Assembly: GCA_019925795.1 (NCBI GenBank)
Contig: CM034311.1
Span: 10,836,126 to 10,900,125, forward strand
Length of the DNA stretch: 64,000 bases
Direction: 5' to 3'
Source of the DNA: Dendrobium chrysotoxum
Lineage: Eukaryota; Streptophyta; Magnoliopsida; Asparagales; Orchidaceae
Part shown: piece after piece, positions 19,215 through 29,748 of the stretch
Layout of the letters: each line of letters opens with the position of its first letter
How positions within the stretch are numbered: the first letter of the stretch is position 1
Program-made: the position numbers and the translations under genes
Notes under the pieces: generated by a model
The model's input: the letters and a program-made list of their open reading frames with translations, nothing else
Databases searched by the model: none
Told to the model about the DNA's origin: nothing

Positions 19215-20144
19215 GTAATCAGTTCTGATATATGGAAAAGTGCACTCTCTATTATGTTACAAGGGATCTAAATGTACTCTTCTAGCTCTATCTGTCGTAT
19301 GAAGATATGGGAGGGATTCTTGCCCCACTTGCTAAAATAAGTGTGGGAGATTATGTAATACTGTAAGTGCACTTCTGGCCTCATCTGCTTAATAAAGATG
19401 TGGTCGAGATTCTAACTTAACTTGTTTTATACAAGTATGGGAGATAAAGAGAGGCAGAAGTGGAACTAGGGTTATAAGCAGGCATCGTGACATATATATT
19501 ATAATCACTGTATTCATATATTAAAATTTTAATGAATGAAATCAAAAAAATATTTTGAAAAATGCATTAACAAATTATGAACCTCTATGTGAATTCTATT
19601 GGGAAAGTGGAAATGAAAGTAATATGTAAGTTAATCTCTAAGAATAAGTATTATGTACTAAATCTGGAAGCTTTTGGGAAGGTAGTTATGTGGTTATGAA
19701 AGTGTAAGTGTGGGCTCTGAGATTAGGTATATACTAAAACTCTAGTAAATTCATATTTTGCTTATACTTTAGGTATTTCATAAGTCTTTATGTTTTGTTT
19801 TAATTAATTACTTTTAAATATTTATAGAGGATATTGCTATCTGTAAGGGGCAAGGGAGAGAGTCTATTGAGCTAGTTGAGCTTACTATGCTATTTTTTAA
19901 ATGTTTTATGCAAAGAAAAGGATCCGGTGGAGTAGATCTGGTCTAGAGAAGGATTTAATGATCTTTGAAAATAAGGTATTGATTTTATAATCCAGTTTTA
20001 TTATTTTGATGAAATAAAAATTTGATTACATTAATTTTATATTTTAGGAAATTTAGTAGCTCAAGTTATTATTATGATGGGATGAGTTAATTAATAATAG
20101 GTTTAAATAAGTCAAATCCTTTCATTAGATCCTAGGGTGTTATA
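19215..20144 (+). mobile_element. Gypsy LTR G3, 3' part
   Basis: Landmarks shared with G2 and G4 are GAAGATATGGGAGGGATTC, GGAACTAGGGTTATAAGCAGG, GAGCTAGTTGAGCTTACTAT, AGGATCCGGTGGAGTAGA and TTTCATTAGATCCTAGG. The LTR ends GGGTGTTATA at 20144, followed by the primer site TGGTATGAG at 20147. Confidence 0.7.
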
Positions 20145-20677
20145 GGTGGTATGAGATTAAAGATTTGGATTAACTATAGATTGTAACTAGAATTATAAGA
20201 AATGAATTATATTAGTATGGGAAAAGAGTTTGGTTCTTATATAGACTATTGCCTATTAGTTGTGTATATAATTGAATCCATTTATTCTCATTTAGATTAA
20301 AGTGTTACTACATCATGAACCCTCAAAAGTAAAAGGTAGCTGATGGATAGAGCTCTAGTCAGGCAGTAATAGGTTATAGTACTGTTTGGGTGATGACTTC
20401 TGATTTGATGATGTAGTTTGCTAGGTTGGGGGCCCAGCTAATGAGTGAGGCTCAGGGCTAGATGTCTAGAGTGAAGGAGGATGATATTGATATGCATTTG
20501 CAATTATTTTTGAATTGAAGTCGCCTCATTTTTAGGGTGTTTTAGAGCCTCAGACAGCCAAGGATTGGCTGATGAGAGTACAAAAGTCATTTGATAGTAT
20601 GTAGTGCCTAGGTGGTAGAAAAGTTCTGTTGGCTCTCTTTTTATTTGATAGAGAAGCTTAGTGCTAGAGGATAGGCC

Positions 20678-20751
<74 letters not shown>

Positions 20752-21452
20752 CTAGGGTAGGTCAAATGCAAAGATAAGTTGGGAAGAGTTTATATAGACT
20801 TTTAGTGGTTAGTTTGTGCCACCATCTTCCAGATAATAGATGTATGAGTCTTTTCTAAGATTTGTGCAAAAGGGAAAGATGGTGATGCAATATGAGGCAA
20901 AGTTCACCACTCTTGCTAGGTATACTCCCCAATTAGTTAGCACCTCTGAAGAGAAGTATTATAATTTTTGCTGGGATTAAGGGATAGTCTGAGGCATCCC
21001 CTAATGTTGTTTCATATCAGTAACTTTTTTGAGCTCATGAAGAGAGCTAGGCTAGTGGGGAATTATTTGATGTCCACCCAATAGAGATTGGATACTAACA
21101 GGAAGAGGTTTGGAAAAGAGCCTCAAGAAGTGCATTTAGTGGGAAGAGGTCTAGAGTGGAGGCTGGTGATTCTAGGAGGGGAGGACCGATAATATATGGA
21201 AGTGTTGGAGGATTTGTCTCAATTAGTAGTGCACATGTTTGTGGATTTTACAGGCAATGGCATACATGTGAATGTTTTTGTTTTAAGTGTCAACGCTTCA
21301 GGTGTTGACAAGAAGGTCACAAGGTGGTGTAGTGTCCTAAGAGAGTGCTAGAAGGTAGACCTAAAGTCGGGGGAAGCCAGAGCTAGAGAAAGAAACCTTC
21401 CCCTTCTAAAGCAGTTAGTGAGGCCTCATTGACTCATAATGGAGGTAGATTT
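20145..21452 (+). pseudogene. Gypsy G3 leader and gag, interrupted
   Basis: After the primer site at 20147-20155 the plus strand shows a decayed Retrotrans_gag domain: LEPQTAKDWLMRVQKSFDSM, KVLLALFLFDREA, then after a GA repeat ISWEEF, FVPPSS, KGKMVMQYEAKFTTLARYTP and QLVSTSEEKYYNF. Near 21285-21330 is a zinc-knuckle relic (FCFKCQ, EGHKVV, CPKRVLEG). Several stops are present. A (GA)n tract has expanded inside the domain. At 21453 a minus-strand copia element cuts the gene, and the frame continues at 33217. Confidence 0.75.
20681..20749. repeat. (AG)n microsatellite, about 34 units
   Basis: An uninterrupted AG dinucleotide tract lies within the gypsy G3 gag pseudogene. The gag of G5 has GGGAGGGGGAGCGCTGG at the matching place, so the tract grew after decay of the gene. 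Confidence 0.95.
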
Positions 21453-23207
21453 TGAAAGATTATTAGGGATGTTAAGCCCTTATAAACTAGTCCCGAGACT
21501 AACCAATAGGGGGGTGAATTGGTTATTTTAAAACTCTCACGAGCAAAAATAATTTAGAAAAATCTTTTGGATGTTTTAAAAACAACTTTAACCATAAGAA
21601 AGATCTTTTTATAATTTGTAGTGGAAATGAATAAAAAATAATAATAAAAAGATCAATCACAAATTTCACCCAAGCAGATAACAACAGAAAAATAAAGTAC
21701 AAAAAATAATCAGAAAAAACACACCAGATTTTATAGTGGTTTGGTTAACTTGATCTACATCCACTCCCCGGAGCCTCCCCTATGGGTATTGCACTAACAC
21801 TAAGTGACTCTCCTTCTGCTCCCATAGCAAGGCGAAGAAGCCTGTACAAAACTCCTTTCCACCAACCCAGTGAGGCAGAGAACCTAGACTCCTTTCGCTT
21901 CCTGCTGAAGCAGGCAGAGAACCTGAACTCCTTTCACTTTCTTCTGAAGTAGGCAGAGAACCTGGATCTTCTTGCAGACGATCCTCCCATAGAGACACCA
22001 ACAAGATATGAGATGACAACCAGAGAAGATGACTCAGAACCTTGCTTGGAGTAACCTTTGTAAATCCCTCACAAACTCCCCCTCACATGATCCTCTCTCT
22101 CTCCCAAACTCTCTCTCTCTCTCTCTCAAGGTTTTCTCTGGTCATCAAAGATCATCCAAGACAATCGGTAGATCGTCCTGTACGATCAGTACAAAATCAT
22201 ATGCATTAACATGGACGATCTAGTTTCTCTAGACAATTAGTAAGCAAAATTTATTCTGATCGTCCTGTATTATTCTGCGATCGTCTGGGATGATTGGTGT
22301 AAATCAGGAATTTTGTCCAGAAGATAGCTCGGGTCGTCCTGGGTAACTTGTGCTGTACAATCTCAAACTGACTTGATCGTCCAGGACGATATCTCTATAG
22401 TATTGTATGATTAGTTCAAAAATGAAAAAATCATCCTATACACAGCTCGGGCCGTCCTGCACAAATATGTTGTATGATTAAAAAATGACTTGATCGTCCA
22501 GGCCGATATCGCAATCGTCCCGTACGATTAGTTCAAAATTGGGAATATTGTCCAGCACATTTCTTGGGTCCTCCAGGTGAAGTGCTCTGGATGGTCAGGA
22601 TTTGCATGTATTATCCAAGATAATCTTGCGATCATCCAGGATGATATGATTATATCAATCAAAAATTAATTACTTTTTTTAATCACCAGACTAATTTAGG
22701 TATGACTGTAAAAGATCATCCAGGACGATACACGTATCGTCCGGGACGATCAGACCAAATCTCTAAAAATAAAAATTTGCCTAACTTAATCTGGCGACTG
22801 AGAATTTTTGATTTGAGCCTATCATCTTATACGATGGGTATATCATCTCGGACATAATCAAACTGACTTAACATGATCGCCCTAATTAGGGTTTCTATTT
22901 TCACTGGATCGTCGAGGACGATAGGAGTATCGTATAGGATGATATGAATAAAATTTAAAACAGAAACTCCAACTCACTAAAACTCTTCCCCTAAGTGTGT
23001 GTGTGCAAGGTTACTTAGCTAGGGGATCAATTACATTACATTTAACTCAAGAAAGGGAAAAATTATAATTAAACATATGTGGACCTAATCTTGAGTTAGC
23101 TTAAATTATAATTGATCTTTTGTACCTGAAATGTTAGCCAATTAAAATAGAACATAAAAATATTTGTTAGCATCAAAATTATAATCCTTAAATCCAAGTT
23201 TGCAATA
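21453..23207 (-). mobile_element. 3' LTR of the copia element (LTR e)
   Basis: On the minus strand it begins TATTGCAAACTTGG and ends AATAATCTTTCA. It is about 97 bp shorter than the 5' LTR, because sequence between two TGGT words near 22140 is missing, including the TATA-like box. The palindromes occupy 22150-22960, with the 38-bp composite at 22714-22751. The ~45-bp repeats (GCAGGCAGAGAACCTGGA type) lie at 21860-21970. Confidence 0.85.
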
Positions 23208-23221
23208 ATCTCCCCCTTTTT
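23208..23221 (-). other. Polypurine tract of the copia element
   Basis: The minus strand reads AAAAAGGGGGAGAT immediately before the 3' LTR start. This is the usual plus-strand DNA priming site of LTR elements. Confidence 0.85.
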
Positions 23222-23605
23222 ATTGGTGGCTAACATTTATTTAGTAGTTTCAAATCAAGCAGATTGCAGTAATTAAAGCAAGACGAGAGAAGATTTGTCA
23301 TTATAAACTTTACTAATCATTGATAAATAATGACATTCAATACACAAAGGAAACTACTGCAACACAAAAAATAATAAAAGAAACTACTAGTACCACAGAA
23401 ATAACTCCTCCTTTTGACATCACAAAAAGGAGAGAAAAAAAAGGATAAAACAACAACAAACTAAAACATCACAACACACCAAACTAATAGAGAGGCGGAT
23501 TCTGGTTAGATGGAGGAGGTGGTGGTGGATGAATGTAGCTGGGAGTGGTTGCGAACTACTCATCAAATTAGGCCATGTCCTGGTCGTGCTGTTGTTGTTG
23601 GTGAG

Positions 23606-24619
23606 TCATAATGAATTGAAGCGAGTAATATCCTCAGCGTGCTGCTGCTCCTGGGTAACCACGTAGGAGTCAAAGAGGGCCTCCCACTTATCAATATGTT
23701 GCACCAAGTGATCTAAGGGTGATGCTATATGAAGAGGAGCAGGTGTAGTAGGTGCAGCTGGCTCAAGAGCAGCCTCCCCCTCTTCTCCCTCAACATCCGC
23801 TACGGGCTCCGAATGAAGTCTAGTACTATGGAGAGCATGAAAAGAGCTATTGGAGAAGAAGATAGGTGGGATTCTAGCTGGATCTGGATATTGAAAATTG
23901 TGTGTTATTTCAAGGGCATAGTGGAGGAGATGTCCTAAAGTTAGATTAGGGTATCCCCTGTGGCCCAGATCCCTAATGGTAGTTAGTTGTTCAATGTAGC
24001 AAAAAATTAAATTAGTGGCATTAAAGTCATGATGGGCCATGATGTTGTAGGTATTTATGGAGAGCAAAGGAGTGATGTGGATGCGGTCCCCAGCCTTAGG
24101 AATGATAGAGGAGCGAAGGACATGTTGGATTTTCTTAGCATCCTTGACTAGGGAGGAACAGGCCTGGTCGTGGTATTGGGCATTTGTGCTTCTAAGGAAG
24201 TGGTTGGGGACGCTCCAATCAAAGTTAGGGTCTAATGCTAAAATACGAAGCTTATTATCATAAGTGGATAGTTGAAGAATGTTATGAAAATCCTAGAGGG
24301 TTAATTCTACAGGTCGTTGATTAATAAAGGACTGAAGGGCAGGGTGATCAGAGGTAATGTAAAGATTTGTAAAGAAAATCCTAAGCAGTTCAGTACTAAA
24401 AGGAAAAGCAAGAGTAAGAATGAAGGTGAGGGATATGTGAGTGAACAGATCAAGTACCGAATAGGTGAGGGTCCGTGGGTTCACAGTTTTGGAGATAGTG
24501 ATCCCAGCATCATGATATATTTGAAATGCAGCTTGATTTGCTGCATCAAGAAAGCGGGGATTAATATTTCCCTGGGAGAAAGTAGCACCCGGTTGCTTGG
24601 ATCTCTTACCACCAGCCAT
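23606..24619 (-). pseudogene. Extra ORF downstream of pol in the copia element (one stop)
   Basis: It starts with MAGGKRSKQPGATFSQG and runs about 337 codons with a single in-frame TAG near codon 109 (24293-24295). The frame is otherwise open: NILQLSTYDNKLRILALD, WSVPNHFLRSTNAQYHDQAC, KAGDRIHITPLLSINTYNIM, then a hydrophilic tail with VEGEEGEAALEPAAPT. There is no signal peptide, clear membrane span or catalytic motif. An ORF between RNase H and the 3' LTR, in sense orientation, is known in SIRE/Maximus elements, where it is often called envelope-like. This sequence reminds me of a plant-transposon domain of unknown function but I cannot assign it. It is far less broken than pol in the same element. 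Confidence 0.6.
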
Positions 24620-24690
24620 AAGAAGATGAGAGGATGAAGGATTGAGGGAAGAATGGTAAAAAATAGTGAAGAAAATGGTTGTTTAAATAG

Positions 24691-25132
24691 AAATCATCCA
24701 GATCATCTAGGACGATCGTAGGATCGTCCAGGATGATAGGAGAAATTATGACATCCAGGATGATTGGTCAAAAAGGTGGTCAAATCATCCAGGATGATCA
24801 GATATCATCCAGGATGATTAGACACATACGATCATCCCGAGGAGATAGGCTGGGCGACTTTTGACTAAAGGTATCGTCCAAGATGATTAGGTGGATCATT
24901 CAGGATGATAAACAATAAACGAATCGGACGGGCCAAATTTGAATGATCCAGCTGCAAACACATGGATTGTCCAGGACGATGAGGTAGATCGTCCAGGACG
25001 ATCACCAATAATTGGTGCATACCAGCCGTTGGATCATGGTGGGGATGAATTGAATGGATAGCCTATGACGATGTATAGATCATCTAGGATGAAGTCGGAT
25101 TGTCTAGGATGATGTGGGGATCATCCAGGATC
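24691..25132. repeat. Internal cluster of GTCC.GGAC palindromes
   Basis: Just upstream (in element sense) of the extra ORF the LTR-type palindromes recur: ATCATCTAGGACGATCG (24695), GATCGTCCAGGATGATAG (24723), ATCATCCAGGATGATCAG (24785) and GATCGTCCAGGACGATC (24987). There are about ten sites in 440 bp. They lie 1.5 kb inside the element, outside both LTRs. They could be a promoter for the extra ORF or a captured LTR piece, but no other LTR landmark (leader or ~45-bp repeat) accompanies them. Confidence 0.8.
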
Positions 25133-26465
25133 ATGTGAAGAAAAAGTGAAAAAGATGAAGGATGGAGAGGAAAGATCAGGGATCCCAAAAATACATAAAA
25201 AAATTTCAAAATCAAAATAAATACAAATAGAAACGAGAAATATAACAGTAAAAATAATAATTTTTTTTAATCAATCAGCTACAGTGAAATAGAATTTTCC
25301 TTAATTTTTAATTCAAAAGCCAATAAGAAGAAAATCGACCACACTGAAATCTAGAAAAAGTTAGAAAATCAACTTTCGTAACTTCTACCTCACACACCTT
25401 ATAGGTTCAAATTTCTTTCAAATAAAAGTCTAATTCAGAAGAAAAGAAATTAGATTTGAAAAGAGATCCTTTTAAGCCTCATTCCAAAAACATATCTGAT
25501 ATAATAGTATTATAAAGTAAGGAATCAGAAATCATAATTTTTCATCTCAAGCTTTTGAAAATATTAAGTGGCGCATGGATTTTTCTAAGACATTTAAAAA
25601 TCTGAAAGGGAAGAAAGCTTATTACTTTGTGGGCTCATTTTGTGCCTATTTTTCAATTTGTTTGGCGCTCTTTATGCATCTTTTGATTTTTGATACACTT
25701 TGTGTATCTTTCCAATTTGGCGACATTGCGCATCTTTTTAGCTTTGGGCTCATTTTTTGCCTCTTTTTATTTTGGCTCTCTTTGAGCATCTTTTACAAGC
25801 TTGCTTCCTTTCATAATTGTTAAAGAATCTCAGTTGTAAAATTTTCTTCCAGACATAAGAGAGGACAAAACTTACTCTTTACAATAAGGAGGAGTAATTT
25901 ACAGAACAAAAACCATACATCATATGATAAGTACAATCACTTGATTAAGAAAAACATAATAATGATCCAAAACTTTGAAAATACTATTCATATGAGGTAG
26001 ATTACTGTAGGAAGATAAAATAGATCTCTATTTCAAAAAAGTAACTTTTTAATTTTGAAGAAGATTTTTATCCAAAAGAAATAATACACCATTAAAGGAG
26101 TTAGAGGAAGAGAAACAATCATCAACATTTCTTCCCTTTAACAGATTCAGTGGAGTCCATCACTGCTTACAAGCTTCCAAATAAAAAATAAGGCAAAACT
26201 CTCAGTCAGAAATTCAATTTATCAATAGTAGTGAGCAGTGATCTAATTTAAAAAAAATAATAAATTAAGAACAAGTTGGAAATCGCATCAAAATAAATAC
26301 TCAAATCAGGAAAATAACAACACTAAAATGAAAATCAACAAAAAATATAAACCAATAGGAAACAGATAATCAAATCAAATAAAGAACTAACAGAAATAAA
26401 ATGAAAAATAAAAAATTCAAAAATCAGCAATCATCAGATTTATGCATTTATGTCAATCACACTCA
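25133..26465 (-). other. 3' non-coding interior of the copia element with hairpin repeats
   Basis: AT- and A-rich sequence without a sense ORF fills the gap between RNase H and the palindrome cluster. At about 25629-25798 six short units each form a small inverted repeat, such as GATACACTTTGTGTATC (25692-25708), GGCTCATTTTGTGCC (25630) and GGCTCATTTTTTGCC (25747). The open plus-strand frame over this stretch is antisense low-complexity sequence and is not a gene. Confidence 0.6.
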
Positions 26466-27059
26466 ATCTGGTCCTCAAAATGTTGAATGAGTCAAAGGCC
26501 AGCGGTTTAATAAAAATGTCAGCCAGTTGATTTTCAGTTGCTACATAATGTAGCTCAATGTCCCCTATGGTAACATGGTCCCTATAAAGTGATGTCTTAT
26601 GTCAATGTATTTGGTTCTTGAATGTTAGATAGGATTCATAGAGATGCAGATAACACTAGTGTTATCACATAGAACTGAAATTATGCCAACATGTAATCTT
26701 AAATCCAAAACTTATTGCTACAACCAAAAGACTTGGGCCACATAACTTCCTGAGGCAATGTACTCAGCTTCAGCAGAAGAAAGTGCAACTAAGTTCTATT
26801 TTCTATTGGACCATGAGACTAAAGATTGTCCTATGAATTGGCAAGTTCTAGAAGTACTCTTTCTATCCACCATACATCCTGCAAAATCAGAATTAGAATA
26901 TCTAATGATCTCAAAAGAAGTGTTGTGCCTAGGATACTAGATTCCTAGGTTTGGGGTCCCTAAGAGATATCTAAGGATTCTCTTAACTGCAGTCAGGTGG
27001 GATTCCTTAGGATCATCTTGAAATCTAGCACAAAGATAAACACTAAATATAATATCAGG
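26466..27059 (-). pseudogene. Copia RNase H domain, decayed
   Basis: Minus-strand fragments read DDPKESHLTAVKRILRYL, LGIWYP, NSDFAGCMVDRKSTSRTCQF, VALSSAEAEYIAS and CDNTSVICISMNPI. These are the standard RNase H blocks of plant copia elements (acidic residues in the SDFAG, AEAEY and CDN blocks). Several stops break it. It follows the RT domain in sense order. Confidence 0.8.
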
Positions 27060-27960
27060 TCAGCAAGCAGTCAGGTAAAGCAGTGATCCAATTATTCTTC
27101 TAAACTTCTTTTGATCAACATATTTTCTATTTGAATCCTTATCTAACCGAACAGTGGAACTCATGGGAGTGTTGATTGGCTTAGCTTTATCCATTTCATA
27201 TTTCTTCAAGATGTCCTTAGTGTATTTTGATTTATTTAGAAAGGTTTCATCATTCATTTATCTTATGCTAAACCCCAAAAAGTAGGACAATTCTCCCATC
27301 ATATTCATCTCAAACTTCTTACTCATTTTTTTTAGAAAAATTATCACATAGATTTTTATCAGAAGATCCAAAAAGTATATCATCAACATATATCTAGACA
27401 ATGAGTAGATCATCTCCTACTTTCCTAAGAAAAGGGTGGTGTCTATGCTCCCCTTAACAAACTCTCTTTCTAATAGGAATGTGCTAAGCCTCTCATACCA
27501 AGCTCTGGCTGCCTATTTCAATCCATATAAGGCCTTTTTTTAATTTATAAATATGGTTTGGATATTATAAACTCTCAAAACCTAGGGGTTGCTCTACAAA
27601 GACATCCTCTTTTATTACCCTATTTAAAAAGGAACTCTTGACATCCATTTAAAATAGCTTAAATCTCTTATAACAGGCAAAGGCTCGTAGTACCCTAATG
27701 GCTTCCAATCTAGCTACAGAGGCAAAGGTCTCCTTAAAATTAATTCCTTCTATTTGATTATACCTCTTAGCCACCAATCTTTCCTTATTCCTAACCACCG
27801 TACCAAAATTATTCATCTTATTCTTAAAGACCCATTTGATTCCCACTACACTTTGATTTTTAAGTCTTTTTACTAACTCCTAAACATCATTCCTTATAAT
27901 TTGATTCAATTCCTCTTGCATAGCTAAGATCTAAAATTCATCAGAAAGGGCTTGATTGAT
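27060..27960 (-). pseudogene. Copia reverse transcriptase (RVT_2), decayed
   Basis: The domain runs from GIKWVFKNKMNNFG (27846) through RLVAKRYNQIEGINFKETFA, VARLEAIRVLRAFA and the catalytic block IYVDDILFGSS. The YVDD codons are intact at 27379-27390. It ends with INTPMSSTVRLDKD and RRIIGSLLYLTA near 27060. Stops and frameshifts separate these blocks, so no active enzyme is made. Confidence 0.85.
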
Positions 27961-28086
27961 GTTGGTGGGTTCAGTCATTGAGATAAAGGCATAATGTTTT
28001 ACTTCCTTCATAAGTCCATGCCTAGTTCTAACACCTTCATAAGGGTCTCTTAAGATCAGTTCTTTAAGATGACTCAAAGAATATCT

Positions 28087-29080
28087 TCAATCTCTAGGCA
28101 AAGTATTTTGAGGTTCTACCCTTTCCTCCAGATTTATATTTTCAACTCCTTGGATAATCTCTTCTACATCTTCTTCTTCCTCAACTCTAGTTTCCTTATG
28201 ATCAGATTCATCAAACACCGCATGAGTTATCTCCTCCACCACCAAAGTCCTCTTATTAAACACCTTAAAGGATTTCCCTACACTAGAATAGCCTAAGAAC
28301 ACTCATTCATCAGATTTGGGATCAAATTTTCCTAAGAATGATTTCTCATTGTTCAGAATGAAAACATTATAGCCAAAGATATGGAGGTGGTACAGGTTTG
28401 GAGTTCTACCCTTAGTGATCTCATAGGGTATTTTATTCAGTTTGGATCTAACATTCATCCTATTCAACACATAACAGGCTGTGTTCACCACTTCTGCCCA
28501 AAAGTATTTTGGAAGTGAATACTCAGCAAGCATAGCTCTAACGGCTTCCACCAGAGTCCTATTCTTTATTTAAGGTACCCCGTTCTGCTGAGGGGTCCTA
28601 AGAGCTGAAAAGTAGTGGCTAATCCCTTACTCCTCATAGAATATTCTAAATCTCATATTTTCAAACTCTCCACCATAATCACTATGAATAGTCAAGATCT
28701 CACAACCTAACTTCCTCTGAATCCAAGTGGAGAAAGTTTTAAATTCATCAAATGACTCAAATTTATATGAAAAAAATTTAATCCAAGTGAACCTCGAGTA
28801 ATCATCAACAATCATAAATCCATAGACTTTCCCCCTAAGCTGGCAGTGCTAATGGGTCCAAAGTGATCCATGTGAAGGACTTCTAAAGGTCTAGAGGTGT
28901 TGATTTCCTTAATGGAGTGGAAAGAGGATTGGACTTGCTTCCCTAATTGAAAGGCATCACACAGGTGGTCCTTAGTGAACTTAAGCTTGGGGACACCTCT
29001 AACTAAGTCCTTTTAGGTGACTCTACTAAGGGTTTTTATTCTGGCATGACATAATCTTCTATGCCACAGCCAAGACTCAT
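28087..29080 (-). pseudogene. Copia integrase, catalytic Glu codon lost
   Basis: It shows an HHCC-type start (LWHRRLCHARI ... CDAFQLGKQ), the core HMDHFGP (first Asp), IVDDYSRFTWIKFF, LTIHSDYGGEFEN (second Asp), and RTPQQNGVP. At the expected E of the DD(35)E triad, the NGVVERKNRTL position reads a TAA codon at 28570-28572. The C-terminal part follows: MLAEYSLPKYFWAEVVNTAC, HIFGYNVFILN and FLGYSSVGKSFKVFN. The broken triad means that it is inactive. Confidence 0.85.
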
Positions 29081-29125
29081 TAGCAATAATTTTTAAGCAA
29101 ATTGAAACATCAGCTTTAAAGCAGC

Positions 29126-29455
29126 TTACATCCAGTATGTAGACATTATTGATCCTTTTTCTTGTAAAATAATTTTGTCATTTAAGCTTAAAATACAGCA
29201 AATTGGCAGGAACTTTATATTATATCCTTTGTCACAGTGTTGACTGATGCTAAGCAAGTTGTGTTTCAGTCCATCTACAAGCAAAATATTATTAATAATA
29301 AAATTTTTTGAATCACCAATTATACCTGCTGCTACCACCCACCTGGTGGTGTTATTTCCAAGTGTAACCTTGCCTCCATCCATGGTCTCTAGTGAAATGA
29401 ACTGATTTGCATCTCCATTCATATGCCTTGAGCATCCGCTGTCCAGGTACCACAT
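29126..29455 (-). pseudogene. Copia aspartic protease and pre-integrase region
   Basis: The segment begins MWYLDSGCSRHMNGDANQF, with the retropepsin DSG active-site motif, then VTLGNN, AGIIGDSKNFIINN and VLLVDGLKHNLLSIS-like sequence (LLVDGLKHNLLSISQHCDKG). These are standard plant copia PR features. It is open for 110 codons but is split from gag by non-coding or frame-broken sequence (29456-29748). Confidence 0.85.
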
Positions 29456-29748
29456 ACTCTCATGAGGTCTTGTGTGAGAGCACCCCTATAAAATCATCAA
29501 ATATCAAATTTAGAAACCTAAACAAGTTTGGGTTCCTTCTTATGAAAAGAAGAATGTAATGCATGTGTGCTGTGCTATGAAGCATGTAATTTGGTCCTCC
29601 ACATCCAATGTGTACTATGGTGAAAAGTGCAGGTGTGAGAGATATGTCCTAACATGCCATAAGAAAAATATCTAACGCCAGAAAAAGGGTTAACTAATCT
29701 TCGTGGGTGATAGTGCCTCTTCCTAGGTTTGAATGAAACATGCTTTGA

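Noticed and set aside
17474..19219. Target-site duplication for copia LTR d
   Set aside because: ATATT and GTAAT do not match, and alternative edges give at most four of five bases. I do not claim one.
25575..25823. 82-codon Phe-rich plus-strand frame resembling a membrane protein
   Set aside because: It is antisense to the copia element and arises from T-rich hairpin repeats. Hydrophobicity follows from poly-T codons.
26758..26940. Plus-strand frame in the copia RNase H region, starting MYSASAEESATKF
   Set aside because: It is the antisense shadow of the AEAEYIAS block on the minus strand.
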